Assembly (NCBI GenBank): GCA_014529385.2
Contig: CM043947.1
Span: 102,181,311-102,245,310, forward strand
Direction: 5' to 3'
From: Adiantum capillus-veneris
Lineage: Eukaryota > Streptophyta > Polypodiopsida > Polypodiales > Pteridaceae
Length of the DNA stretch: 64,000 nt
This document shows, piece by piece, positions 31,220-42,851 of this stretch. A model generated the notes under the pieces. The model worked only from the letters and a program-made list of their open reading frames with translations. It was not told the origin of the DNA and did not search any database. Each line of letters begins with the position of its first letter. The first letter of the stretch is position 1. Both the position numbers and the translations under genes were made by a program.

Positions 31220-31525
31220 TGTTGGGGATCAAGCATATGTACGTATATGTACTTAAGATGATAATGGAGGTATATATATATTCTCTAGGCATGCACAAAC
31301 CCTTTACATAAATATTTCAAGGGTTTTTTTACCTCTAGTAAGCCTTTAATTTTTAGTTTTGCACATAAAAGGATCACCTTTTATCCACTTCATGAGCATG
31401 ATCTTTAAGCCACCTCAATTGCCACTTGGCCTTTGAAAGTGTGTCCACTTGTACCCTTTTCCTCTTTATACATTTTTGAATAAAAGTCACAACCAATTAT
31501 GCTTTTGTGCTAACTCCTACACTCA
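31220..31525 (+). repeat. copia LTR start (end uncertain)
   Basis: Begins TGTTGGGGATCAAGC, with a TATA-like run TATATATATATTC at about 31270. The end near 31525 (...CTCCTACA) is a guess; no partner LTR was found. Confidence 0.5.
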
Positions 31526-32131
31526 TCACCCATCGGGTTATACAAATTGACGAGCGAGGATTTTCGAGCTGCAAAATTATCGAGCAAGTCCCTTTAGACA
31601 TTCTTTATTACTTAGAGCAAATTGCAGGGATTGGGGCATTTATCATTGAAGGGATTGGGGCCTTGGATTGCAGTCATTTATCATGTAATCAATACACTCA
31701 TTGTAATCAACACACTCATTCTATGTTGAAAGGCAAGCATGAGGTAAAGTCTAGCTGTGAGCAATCCGTGATAACAAAATAACATCATATCTTCATTCTT
31801 ATGAGGAGATACCAAAGATGAAGTTGCATTATTATAGCAACAAAACCATTTGAGATTAAGCCGCCTTTATGTCACAAATAAAATAATCTTAATCACACAA
31901 TGCAACTACACGACATTGTTTGAGCTAGTGATTTTTTAATCATGAAGAACTAATTAGTTTCAAAACACTGCTAAATATTGAGGAATCTATGTCTACAATA
32001 TCATTTTAAAAGGAGATTTAAGTTTTTCCTTCCTTCCACATCCTTTTCAATAAGCTGACTAGCAATGATTATGTTATGCATGTCCCTGCTTATATTCTCG
32101 TGCAAAAATTTGGCTACTTTTTGTGGGTGCC
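31526..32131. other. stretch without a recognised gene
   Basis: No coding signature. A 31-bp word near 31643 (TTGAAGGGATTGGGGCCTTG) recurs near 43556. Confidence 0.4.
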
Positions 32132-32303
32132 CATTAGGAAAAATATGGACTCTCCTAGGGCCCTTTTGATTAGGGAAGGGTTAGTGGAGGACCAATGAAA
32201 GGGCTCTTGGGATATCACCTATAGCCTAAGGAGAGATAGGGGGGCAACCTATTTGTCCCTCTCTTCAATGCTTGATTCCTAGAGAGAAAGGGGAGGTGGA
32301 CTA

Positions 32304-32342
<39 letters not shown>

Positions 32343-32520
32343 AGAGGTGTCATAAAGCCTAAAGAGGGACCCTTGACAAAAAGGGACCCCAAAAGAAAAA
32401 TCGCGCAGGTCAAAAAACCCTAAAAATTTGAAATTTTTGAAAAGTCTCAAGAATGACCATTTCCCCTCCAAAATTGCCCAAAACATAACCAAACATCAAA
32501 AAGTCACTTTTTCTCTTCAA
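32132..32520 (+). repeat. left terminal inverted repeat
   Basis: Pairs with 37155-37545. It is interrupted by a 38-bp poly-G run at 32304-32341 that the right arm lacks. Confidence 0.7.
32304..32341. repeat. 38-bp poly-G tract
   Basis: Uninterrupted G run inside the left inverted repeat; absent from the right arm, so it grew after the arms diverged. Confidence 0.95.
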
Positions 32521-32579
32521 ATTCCCTCTCTCTATCTCTCCCACAATCTTCTCTCCCCTGCCTCCTCCCCTCCCCTCAC

Positions 32580-32945
32580 TCTCTCTCTGCACTCAACCCC
32601 ACCATAGCCAAAAGCTCACTCTCCATCTTCTCTAGCTCTCCCTCCCCTCCCCCCTCCATTCTCTCTGTGCTGTGCAACCCACCATAGCCCAAAGCTCATC
32701 ACTATCCTCCTCTTCAGCTGTCCCCCCTCCCTCTCCTCACTCTCTCTACAGTCAACCCCACCATAGCCAAATGCTCACTCTCCATCCTCTCTAGCTCTCT
32801 CTCCCCTCACCCCTCCATTATCCACAATGCAGCCCACCATAGCCCAAAGCTCATCACTATCCCATCATAGCCAAAAGCTCACTCTCCATCCTCTCTATCT
32901 CTCCCTTTCTCCCCTTCATTCTCTCTGTACTGTGTAGACCTCACT
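32580..32945. repeat. CT-rich minisatellite
   Basis: About five imperfect units of 70-90 bp built around CCACCATAGCC(A/C)AAAGCTCA and CTCTCCATCC. Unit boundaries are irregular. Confidence 0.75.
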
Positions 32946-32996
32946 ATCCTTCTCTCCAACCCTCACCCCCCTCCCCCTTCCCAATCTCTCTCTACT

Positions 32997-33836
32997 GTGT
33001 GGCCACCCGACCTCTTCCCAAGAATGTCCACCCATACCACGCATAGAAAACCCAAGTTGGAGATACAAAAGGTCATACTACACAACACAAAGAGCTCGAA
33101 GGTGGAATGGATCCCACGGGTATTTAGCAAGGCTCATGGGTCTACATGCAACCGTTCAGTGTTGGTCCTCATGGAGTACACTGTTGAGGCATACTGGAAC
33201 GCCATTGGAAGTGAAGACTAATGGCTTTCAAAACAAAACCTGGAATGGTGGCCATCACTCAACATGTGTATAGTGTAGCTGAGATCCACTTGCAGAGAGC
33301 TTCAAACCAATTTTCACCTCATTGTAAGTCTAATGCTAAGTCATCTTATAGGTATGTCCTCTTTAATTTTCATGTGTTCATATTTTTTGACAACGGTATT
33401 AACGTATTTTTTTATTCAGCTTACTTGCAAAGCAAGCGCTTGAATGCCTCGCGGGTACCTTTATGGTTGTGCATGCTATGGATAAGAACTAATCTATATA
33501 ACTCAACAATGTATATTAATTTAAACTTTAGTAGCTAACACCATATTTGTTGTATTACAGGATGTTACTGCAGTGGATGCTTGGGCTCAACTTGGTTTGG
33601 TGTCAAGTGGAAAGTGCGACTTCTCCAATCAGAAGATCATTCTAAATAGTCTTTGTTTGGTGTGTATACTTGTGGATATGGAGGTCCATGGAGTTATCAA
33701 TGATGAGACAAGCCTTGCTAAGAGCATAGCAATTGCCTCAGTCTATATTCCATTCAATGTATTTGATCCAGTACATAACATCCCAAGCTATTATTGTAGC
33801 CAAGCTACAAACTTTGTAATGAAACTACTTGAATAG
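32997..33836 (+). pseudogene. unrecognised gene-like segment inside the TIR element
   Basis: Three open pieces (32997-33221, 33221-33340, 33573-33836) could be exons of a captured gene. A GTAAGT donor follows CACCTCATT near 33323, and an acceptor (TTGTTGTATTACAG) lies just before GATGTTACTGCAGTG near 33563. The last piece reads DAWAQLGLVSSGKCDF, NSLCLVCILVDMEVHGV and PFNVFDPVHNIPSYYC. I do not recognise the family. The first two pieces need a frameshift to join. Composition is more protein-like than the surroundings. Confidence 0.35.
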
Positions 33837-34093
33837 AAAGCACTCTTGTTTCATTACATTTTTGTCCACTCTAGTTAATCTTCAACTATATGATGTTGTG
33901 CTTGTGATCAAATTTTTTTTCATCTAATCTTGTATGGGTATTGTGCTTCCTGCCAAATTTTTGGTGCTCATAAGTGAATTGATCAAGTAAATTGATTTTT
34001 TGGTAGCAAGTACACCTTTTCAATGTGCCTGCATGTAGATCTAGTAAGCCATCTAATCTCAAAGGTCAGGTTTGATTCATTTTCTGTTGTATG

Positions 34094-34404
34094 AGCACTT
34101 AAAGTTTATCTCAAAATGGTGGCAAGCTTTAAATTCTTAGAAGAATCCCATACTCAAGACTAATCTAAGCAAGATAGAGCAATCATATTTCCTTGTGTTG
34201 CAGGCATAGACATGAACCTCCTTTGGCATTGAACAAACATTTAGTTCATGAGCACTTAGAGTTTATCTCAATATATTTGGCAGGCTTCAAATTTTTGAAA
34301 GAACACACTCAAACCTAATCCAAGAAAGATACAACAATCATATTCCCTCATGTTTGCAAGCACACACATGAATCCCCTCTTGGCATTGTGCAAACACTTC
34401 GTTC
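34094..34404. repeat. diverged tandem duplication, about 155-bp unit
   Basis: Two units (34094-34245, 34250-34404) share GAGCACTTA.AGTTTATCTCAA, GGCA(A)GCTT.AAATT and CCTC.TTGGCATTG. They differ at many sites, so the duplication is old. Confidence 0.7.
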
Positions 34405-34574
34405 TACCTTTGCCATGAATAATGCAATGGCATGCTATTATGTTGTATTTGATATGAATTTGTGTAAGTTCAACCATAAGCTTGTGTTCTTTGAAATCCC
34501 CAAGGAACACAGACTATGAAATCAAAATAAAGAAAAGAGAGCGAACAAACAAGATAGAGATAGGGGATATACAT

Positions 34575-34734
34575 ATATATATATTGTACATAGATAGATG
34601 GAGGATAAATAGACAAACAGACAAATAGATATAGATAAATTCATTAATAGATAGATAGATAGATAATTTGATAGATAGATACATAAATAGATAGATAGAT
34701 ACACATGTAGATAAAAAACACAAAGATAGATAAC

Positions 34735-34792
<58 letters not shown>
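34575..34792. repeat. (TAGA)n-rich stretch followed by (GA)n
   Basis: Imperfect TAGA/TAAA tetranucleotides from about 34590 to 34735 run into a 58-bp (GA)n tract. Long open frames here (Tyr-Leu-Ser-Ile runs) are artefacts of the repeat. Confidence 0.9.
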
Positions 34793-34794
<2 letters not shown>

Positions 34795-35111
34795 CTTTAT
34801 TGAGGATACACTCTTATGATGGATAAATGACATGATACATGGATCAAATCCAAGACAAGTTACTCGTTGGATTGCTTGCTAATTGAGTATGCATCATGTA
34901 TACTTTGAGCCATCTGTATAGCAGAGAATGAGTAGAGAATGCATCATGCACATGGTGAGCCATCTATATCCATTTGTAGTAGAGGATGAGTTTTCTTTTT
35001 CTAGATATATCATATGAGCTATAGTTTTGTAAAATGCTTCTTTGGATGGATGTTCATGGTTATCCTGTAGGCCCAAGGCCACATGCCCAAAACTAAGCAA
35101 GCACAAAGAGT

Positions 35112-35358
35112 AGGAGGCAAGGCAGGGGGTGCATAGGCCTTGGGAGGCCCAAAAAATGCCTGCCACAAGGGGACCTATGGAAGGCTCAAATGCGCTCCCT
35201 TGTGGCAGGATTTTTTTGGGCCTCCCAAGGCCTATGCACCCCCTGCCACAAGGGAGCGCATTTGGGCTTTTCATAGACCTATGGAAGGCCCAAATGCGCT
35301 CCCTTGTGGCAGGCTTTTTTTGGGCCTCCCAAGGCCTATGCATCCCTTGCCTTGCCTT
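35112..35358. repeat. nested palindrome with direct and inverted units
   Basis: A near-perfect inverted repeat of 36-bp arms (35242-35277 and 35279-35314; words CCTGCCACAAGGGAGCGCAT and reverse complement) sits inside two 64-bp direct units (35174-35237 and 35279-35342). The outer part 35112-35170 is inverted relative to 35301-35358. Transcribed, it would fold into strong hairpins. Open frames crossing it on both strands read the same words and are by-products of the symmetry. Confidence 0.85.
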
Positions 35359-35780
35359 CTATATTTGCCAGCTTGCTTTGGCATGGTTGACATGGTCCTA
35401 CAGGATGTTCAAACTTCACTCAACCATGCAATAATAGCTATCTCATACCATGGCGCATTGCAAGCCCCCCTTTGATTTTCAGGATAGTGCCCCATAGTGT
35501 GTATGCTCTAGTTCTGGTCTCTAAAGAAAAAGGGGGTGCTTTTCTTGGTGTACAAGACACTTTTTAGTCTCACAAAGGCCTACTAGCGAAAGAGAGCTGA
35601 AGCAAATGGCCATAACATGCACAAAAAGGAGAGATACAGAGAGAGATAATTGATTCTTAAAGAAGCTACCCATAAAGGAGCCAATATTCTATTAATACAA
35701 AACACTACTCTATAAGTTTATGCAAAAAATAATTGATCATACATGGCTAGCTAGCTGAAAGCAAAGAAATATGGGGGAGG

Positions 35781-35781
<1 letters not shown>

Positions 35782-35828
<47 letters not shown>
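35782..35828. repeat. (GA)n microsatellite
   Basis: 47 bp, preceded by GGGGGAGGGG. Confidence 0.95.
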
Positions 35829-35831
<3 letters not shown>

Positions 35832-37154
35832 TAAATGTTTTCTAAACCCATCCCATGCCTCTTTTCCATCCAATGCATGAATAGGCACCCTTGCCTCCTC
35901 TCCTAAACTAACCAACTAGCCCCTACCTTTGAAGCATTGGTTGATATAGTTTTGCAGCCTCAGAAATGCTACCATGATGCAATTACATGGCCCATCTTGA
36001 TGCAGGCTTATGAGTGATGGGTAATCCTCCCCACTAGCATAATTCTCAACATTGGTTCAACACTTTCTATATTAGTTATGAACCCCTAGTATTCACCAAT
36101 AATTTACCGTATTCATGTGACACACTTGTATAAGCATCAAACCCCTCAGTAAGAATCAAATCTTCAAAGAAATTGCTACATGGAAACTAATTTGCAAGAT
36201 CAAAGATTTCATATATTAAAGCCATAGCGCTTGTTGTTACAAAATCATGTCCATTGCAGATCACCTTGAACATGATTTTATGAGATTACAAAGTAAAAGC
36301 TATGTCGATAGCTTTGGGCATTATGGATACATGATCGGCATGTATAGAGTACAGATCTAAATTCTTCAAATGTTGCCTCAAATACACTCAGGTTTGAAAC
36401 CAGTGCCCTTGTGTAAAGTAACATCGCCATTGCTTGACATACTTGACCTTCCTATGCTTGGGATCCATCTCTGTCTCATGGCTATGGAGTTTCCACCTGT
36501 GGTCCAGGGGAACCCTTATGTGTCCTTCCAACTACAAAGTTTGTGATGTGACTCCACCTTACATGAAAAATAAATATTCTATTCCATAGCTTGCAAGAAG
36601 TTGGGTATGCTAGAGTCTTTTCCATAGCTTGTAGAAGTTGGGTATTAGTGTTGTGGGATGCAATAGAGGCAAAGGTGGATGTGAAGACAACTACATTAGC
36701 TTGTAATCAAGGTGGGCTTGGTTTATAGGGGAAGTTGAGTGGGAGGGAAGGGTTAGGGTCAGGGGAGGGGACATTGACATTGAAATGGAAGATTGAGGAG
36801 GTAGATGAAGAGGTAGTTGCTGTAGATCTTGGCTTACGGTAGACTTGGTATTTTTGAGGGAGGACAGTGAACAATGGAAGAGGGTACAGGGATAGAAAGA
36901 AGGGAGGAGAGAGGAATGTGACAGTGAGAGGAAGTGTTTAGCAGGCAGATGAAGAGGCAGATCCAGGAGTGTGTGAGAATGAGAGGGAGGGTTTAGCAGG
37001 TAGATGGAGAGGGAGATGCAAAATTCTGTAAGAGTGAGAAGGAGGATTTAGTATTTAGATGAAGCAAGTCCTGGCTATGGTGGGCATGGCTACTTTGAGG
37101 AAGGGGAGTGAGAGAGACAAAGAGCAGGCCTGGAGAGAGAGAAAGGGATTTTGG
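35829..37154. other. interior of the TIR element, no gene seen
   Basis: No coding signature. The last 400 bases are GA-rich with loosely repeated AGGCAGATGAAGAGG-like words. Confidence 0.5.
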
Positions 37155-37545
37155 AGGCAAAAAATGATTGTTTGATATTAGAATAGGTTTTGGGTCACTT
37201 TTTGGGGGGAAATGACTACTTTTGAAAATTTCAATAAATTTCAAATTTTTAGGGTTTATTTTTGGCTGAGTTTTTAGAAAAAAATGAAAGGTGGGGTTCT
37301 CTTTTTGTACAAGGGTCCCTCTCCCTCTTTATGACACCCCCTTTTCTCTAGGAGATGCTGAAAAGCTAGAGAGAGAAGGTAGCCTCCTAGTCACTACTTA
37401 CCCCACCTTTTCTAGGCTTGAAGGCTAGAAAATGACCTACCAAAATAGCCCCCATCATTTCCTTTGTCTCCCTTAATCACAACATACTTCCTTAAAATTA
37501 GGGATTCTTACAAGGCCCATGGAGAGTCTATATTTTTCCTAATGC
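37155..37545 (-). repeat. right terminal inverted repeat
   Basis: Inverted counterpart of 32132-32520. It ends with the reverse complement of CATTAGGAAAAATATAGACT. Similarity between arms is clear but with many substitutions and small gaps. Confidence 0.7.
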
Positions 37546-37833
37546 CTAGGTTGAGGCATCATTGTAGCAGGTACAACAAGTCACGTGTCTTATTAACATT
37601 AAAACTGGTTTCAACAAAACATGATCTTCAATTGTATCTTGAAAGTAGCTTTGGCTCATGTGCATATGACACCGGACCCTCTGTTTTTGTAATCAATCCC
37701 TTGCCATGCCCGTGCAAATTTTTTAAATGAACACATTGATTCAAATATTGTTCCTTCAAAATTTTTGGCACATTGACATGGGTCTTGCTTCTATCCGAGT
37801 AGTAATTCTCAACTGGAGTTCCTTCTAGGTGTT
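37546..37833. other. short stretch without a gene
   Basis: Nothing recognised between the right inverted repeat and the PPR remnant. Confidence 0.4.
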
Positions 37834-38412
37834 TTGGATTCTAGTAGTTTTTTTGGCATTTACACTTTTCCCCATTGGGTGGACAGGCTGCGTGCCACTG
37901 TAAATGCTAAGGGTAGCAAGGGCCATGTGCCAGAGGGAGGGGAAGGGGCTCGACTCTCAAGAGAAGCTGATGTACGTCAAATGTATGGTGCTTGTGGCAA
38001 TGTTGCAGATGCTCAAGCCACGTTCAATGTCATCCAAACACACTCACACAAAATTCTTATTTACACTTATATTGCTCTCAATGGGCATTTCAAAGATGCG
38101 ATCAATGTTTTTGAGTCTATGTCCAAAAGAAATGTTGTGTCATAGACCACCATCATATCTTCTGCTACACAACAAGGCTTTTGTGCAGAGGCTATGATGT
38201 TGTTCCATAGAATGGAAAGTGCAGGACTTGCCCCGAATATGACCACATTCATAAGCATTCTTGAAGCATGCACCACCCAAGAAGAAGGCTGTGAGATTCA
38301 TCACTCACTTGTAGTGAGAGTATTTGAAGTAGACATCATAGTGGCAACTGCCCTTATCACAATGTATGGAAGTTGCGGTAGCTTGACAAGTGCGAGATAT
38401 ATATTTACTTAG
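37834..38412 (+). pseudogene. PPR (pentatricopeptide repeat) protein fragment
   Basis: PPR proteins bind organelle RNA for editing, splicing or stability. One frame with a single internal stop (about 38143) reads MYGACGNVADAQATFNVIQ, YIALNGHFKDAINVFESMSK, RNVVS-stop-TTIISSATQQGF, AEAMMLFHRMESAGLAPNMT, TFISILEACT, EVDIIVATALITMYGSCGSL and TSARYIF. These are about four successive 31-36-residue repeats of the P-L-S pattern. The stop sits where Trp is expected (RNVVSW). No organelle-targeting N-terminus and no E or DYW C-terminus are present, so it is a broken internal piece. It is the only convincing host-gene family in the window. Confidence 0.85.
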
Positions 38413-39037
38413 TGAGCCAAAGGTGGTTTTTTGGATGTTTGAGCCCACAAGTGGCCACTTGGCATGATCGAAACCGTTGCCCACAACTCTAATCGCATGG
38501 CCAGGAACCTCGCAAGAAAGCGCTGCTTTTAATTGTGCTTGCGTCGTTGTGGTTCTTTCTGAAGTCACGATTCAGGACTAACGATGAGGCAGTTGCCTGC
38601 TTGTTTCCTCCTTCTGCGGGCGATGCTCTCAGCCCCATCAGCTCTCTATCAAAAGAAAAACATGTCGCTCTCTATGTGTTATACCTTGCTGACGCTTTCC
38701 TCCCGAAGGGATAATTGGGGCGTGTGATCGTGGTCATAGTGGAAAACCTCCCACGCAAACGAGCTCGTGAGCGCCGGCAACTGCATCCTTGCTAGGTCTT
38801 CTGCGCTTGGCATGCGTAGCTTCTGACTGCGTTCAAGAGCAATTTGAGATGATCATTCATTGAGGCAAACATGACACATGCACTCCAAGTGAGATGGATA
38901 TGGGCCCACACGACTAGGCAGAGAGGAAGGGTCCTCTGCATATGACGATGGAGATGGGTCTACCCATGTCGACCAGCTCCTCCATAGCTAGCCTTTAAGC
39001 TCACTGCAGCCAAATTAAAAGGCGCGCGCGACTCTAC
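38413..39037. other. stretch without a recognised gene
   Basis: Less AT-rich than its surroundings, but no domain is recognisable on either strand. Confidence 0.4.
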
Positions 39038-39460
39038 ATGACATCTCTCTACCAGTATGTCCTTTGCTGCTTCAGGGCTAGCCACAATCACATGGAGACC
39101 TTGCGCGCCGTTAACAGGCCGGATGAACTCATTGATCACTTTTGTACCCTACACCACATCCACGGCCTTGCCTATCTCCATGGTACTGCTCACCTTCTAT
39201 GCAAAAGAGAAGCACAGAGAAACGGGGGAGCCAACGAGCAGCAAAATAAGACGGCACTGGCGTTTTTTTTGGTCTGCAGGACGTGCCGCTCTCGGCCAAA
39301 AACACTACTGCTACTCTCTTTCTTCTACAGATGCCGCACTCGGTCCAAAAACACTACGTGCTACTCTCTTTACTTGGTAAGCCCACCTGCGACATTGAAG
39401 ATGCCAACAACATCTTCATCTTCGTCGACCAAGTAGGCTTGGCGGAGATCTAAGTCTCGC
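39038..39460 (+). pseudogene. unrecognised coding-like remnant, weak M13-peptidase resemblance
   Basis: The segment has balanced base composition and three frames that each look protein-like in part. One reads RPDELIDHFCTLHHIHGLAY, another LLSLLGKPTCDIEDANNIF. The first resembles the 'LH--G---LF' stretch and the second the 'LL---------A---E--LA' stretch of neprilysin-like M13 metallopeptidases. The zinc motif HEXXH is not present and two frameshifts are needed, so this is a suggestion only. Confidence 0.2.
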
Positions 39461-39516
39461 AACCGTTGTCTATTTATTTCTGGAGACATGCATACCAATA
39501 TGTCAGCACCTATTAG

Positions 39517-39741
39517 CCTCAATAGTAGTTGATTGCTGGCTCTGGGTGGGATAGCAAAAATTTTACAGACAATATGGCCAATATTGATGCGGCCTATAAA
39601 GAGACTCTCTTTCTAAACCGCGTGCAGACGGCGGCCAATGCGGCCTCAATTAAGATTAGCAACAACAGTTTACTGCAACATTGCTCTTTAGCAAATGCAT
39701 ATGAAGCAGAGAATGCTAGTGGTGTGGATTTGAACGCATAG
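39517..39741 (+). pseudogene. unrecognised open segment
   Basis: A 70-codon open stretch from 39529 (NFTDNMANIDAAYKETLF, TAANAASIKISNNSLL) with Ala/Asn-rich, non-repeat composition. No family recognised. It may belong to the same decayed gene as the preceding segment. Confidence 0.25.
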
Positions 39742-39944
39742 CAGTTACTGCTTTGGAGCTCCCTTCTTGCCAATAACCATGATTCGGTGGCGGATCCTAT
39801 GAGCAAAGGTCCATGTATGCAACAACTATCGGGTCAAGTTCAGATGGTTGCAAATGCAGACATCAATTTGGTATCGATACATAACACAAGTTAGTCAACA
39901 AGGAGCCAAGAAGACACAATTGCTGACCGAAGCAGCTTACAACT

Positions 39945-39945
<1 letters not shown>

Positions 39946-40024
<79 letters not shown>
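39946..40024. repeat. (GA)n microsatellite
   Basis: 79 bp uninterrupted. Confidence 0.97.
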
Positions 40025-40028
<4 letters not shown>

Positions 40029-41083
40029 AATATTGATCATAGAACATAGAGCATAAAGTTACATTTGCATGTTCTGTGTATGGCAGGGAGGACATATATT
40101 CACAATTGCACGTTCCAATTGCACAAGCGCGACTCCAGCTCGACAACATTGCAAGGTCCGTTATCTGCATCCAATTCTCCATGCGCATGTGTTTACTTGG
40201 CGCAACACATAAACGCTACGGGGCAGGGCACGACTTCCGTTTCTTATATTTTTTTGGAGAGACCACAGTGCCAGCTCTCCACCATACTTTTGTATGGCAC
40301 CTCTGTATGACGTGCACAATATATTGTGCGCTTTCACTATGACGTTTCATTGCAAGACGATATGTTTAACTATTCACATTGTTTTTTTGTAGCTTAACTC
40401 ACATATCGACCTGTAGATTGGACAATCAAAAAGCAAGAGTACAACATTGCAGGTTAGTAAAGCACCTCATTTACTGTTGCAATTCATTCATGCTTTTTCT
40501 ACTTGCTTGCTTTAGAATTTTCCGCAGTACTTCCTTTGCTTTGTTTTATTTGGATCTCATTTTCAGAACTAGACACTCAATGTCGAACATCTGCACGTGA
40601 GTTACACACGAACGTAACCTTTTGCATACGGTTGCTTGCCAAATGTATGTGATGTATTACATTAGTGAATACACAAGTAGTGAATGCATGTGGTGTATGA
40701 CAGTAGTGAATTCACCTTGTGCATCTTTACTTTAGCTCTAAATAATTTATAACATACTAGGCTAAATAATTAATGCCATACTATGTATCTCTTCGTTTCT
40801 TCCGTATTAGGTGTTAGTATGAAGTTCTCAAGACCTAGAAGACCAAGCGTCAATAAGCTAAAGAGAAAACTACATCCAACTTGAAACTCGCTTATTGTCC
40901 ATATGCTAGGTCATGCTTTGAAATCACTGCATTGTATAAAGATTGGAGCATGCAATATGACATCTTCGCTCACAATCTATAAATATGTCTCTGCTGTGAA
41001 ATGGCATACCTTACATATATAGCGATAAACGAGATCAACAGATAAATAAAATAGACACTTCTGTTGCCCTCACTTCTGTATTA
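40025..41083. other. stretch without a recognised gene
   Basis: No domain seen. Short direct repeats around 40620-40720 (GATGTATTACA/GGTGTATGACA, GTAGTGAAT). Confidence 0.4.
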
Positions 41084-41536
41084 TTGCTGGGCGCTTTCTC
41101 ATCGGAGCGGCAACAACAAGGCTTAGCATTGTATCTACAATCCATTACCAGTTCAAGATACCAACCACGAACCAACAATATCCTTACCTTGAATAAATTG
41201 TACAATCAAACTGACATTACAAAACTTGAAATGAAGATGAACGCAAGTAACACAAATGTCCTTCAATAGTGGCTCCTAGGCCCTAAGTTCAATGAGCTGG
41301 ATTCAATCGCAATTTGTGTGCATTGCATGATCAATGAAATTATCGACCTGACAATCGGTGCGGCAAACGGTGCAACATGCATTGTCGATGCCATAACACG
41401 AACACAGAAGGTGAATTTACATGTATCATTGTCCACATTCATTGTATTGGGAATAACTACAAAAGAAGAAGGAAAAACACAAACAACTATAAAAAAAGAA
41501 AGGCAAAACACACTCAAAGTCCACCTTCGAAAATGA
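41084..41536 (+). pseudogene. unrecognised remnant, possibly the tail of a PIF1-like helicase
   Basis: One frame with a single stop at about 41267 runs about 150 codons. It contains LTIGAANGATCIVDAITR, which resembles the 'L-NGA-G-V--I' stretch near the C-terminus of PIF1-family helicases (also found in Helitrons), and a Lys-rich tail. No Walker motifs are nearby. The single stop suggests recent loss or a non-coding coincidence. Confidence 0.25.
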
Positions 41537-41983
41537 GAGCTGACGTGTTGCGCTACCAACCATTCAATGAAAAATTTCTTTTTGACATACTTTCCGTTTG
41601 CAAGAATTTACATGTAGCATGTATACTAGAAAAAACATTCATCTATAGATATAGTAGTACAACCTCGCTTGGATATAATATCCACCCCTATAATCTCTGA
41701 TTGATGCACTTAACTTTGTCTCCTCCCATAAATATTATAGCATTTTTCAAGTGTATACCCCTTTCATGCAATGCCGCCCTTCCCAAATTTTTTTTGCTCT
41801 TGCTCCCTTTAGTGCTAGCTGCTAAAAGTCAATTTGCATATGTCCTGTTATATTCTATAGATGTTATATAGCAAGGCCCACCAAGCAAGACTATTTGCCA
41901 CTATGCCTAAGAAAACGTGGTGTATTAAGCCGACGGGTGTAAGCTCCTTTTGGATGCGCAATACCATGATCAGCTGGTGTAGA

Positions 41984-42705
<722 letters not shown>

Positions 42706-42757
42706 GTCTGTTGCTGCAACCAATCCGCGCCGGCACGGACTGGTTGCAACAACAGAC
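42706..42757. repeat. hairpin, 22-bp arms
   Basis: GTCTGTTGCTGCAACCAATC... (42706-42727) pairs with 42736-42757 with two mismatches around an 8-base loop. Confidence 0.8.
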
Positions 42758-42851
42758 CAAGGAGGGGAATTAGGGTCATGAGGGTAGGGTCGTCACTTTT
42801 TTAAAAATCGGTTGCAAAGAGGGGTAGGGTCACACAGACAGGGTCATTTTT

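Larger units (their letters stand above)
32132..37545. mobile_element. 5.4-kb segment with long terminal inverted repeats (Mutator-like or other TIR transposon)
   Basis: About 390 bp at each end are inverted copies: both arms contain CATTAGGAAAAATAT, GACTCTCC, GGTGTCATAAAG, GAGGGACCCTTG, CCCTAAAAATTTGAAATTT and CATTTCCCC in the same order when one is reversed. The interior holds an unrecognised gene-like segment, minisatellites and a palindrome, but no transposase motif, so it would be non-autonomous. Long TIRs with captured sequence suggest a Pack-MULE. I could not identify the target duplication, so the exact ends are approximate. Confidence 0.65.

Noticed and set aside
34894-35475. Open frames on both strands with the repeated words HRPWEAQK and LPCGR
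   Set aside because: Produced by the palindrome at 35112-35358, which makes both strands read alike. No known domain.
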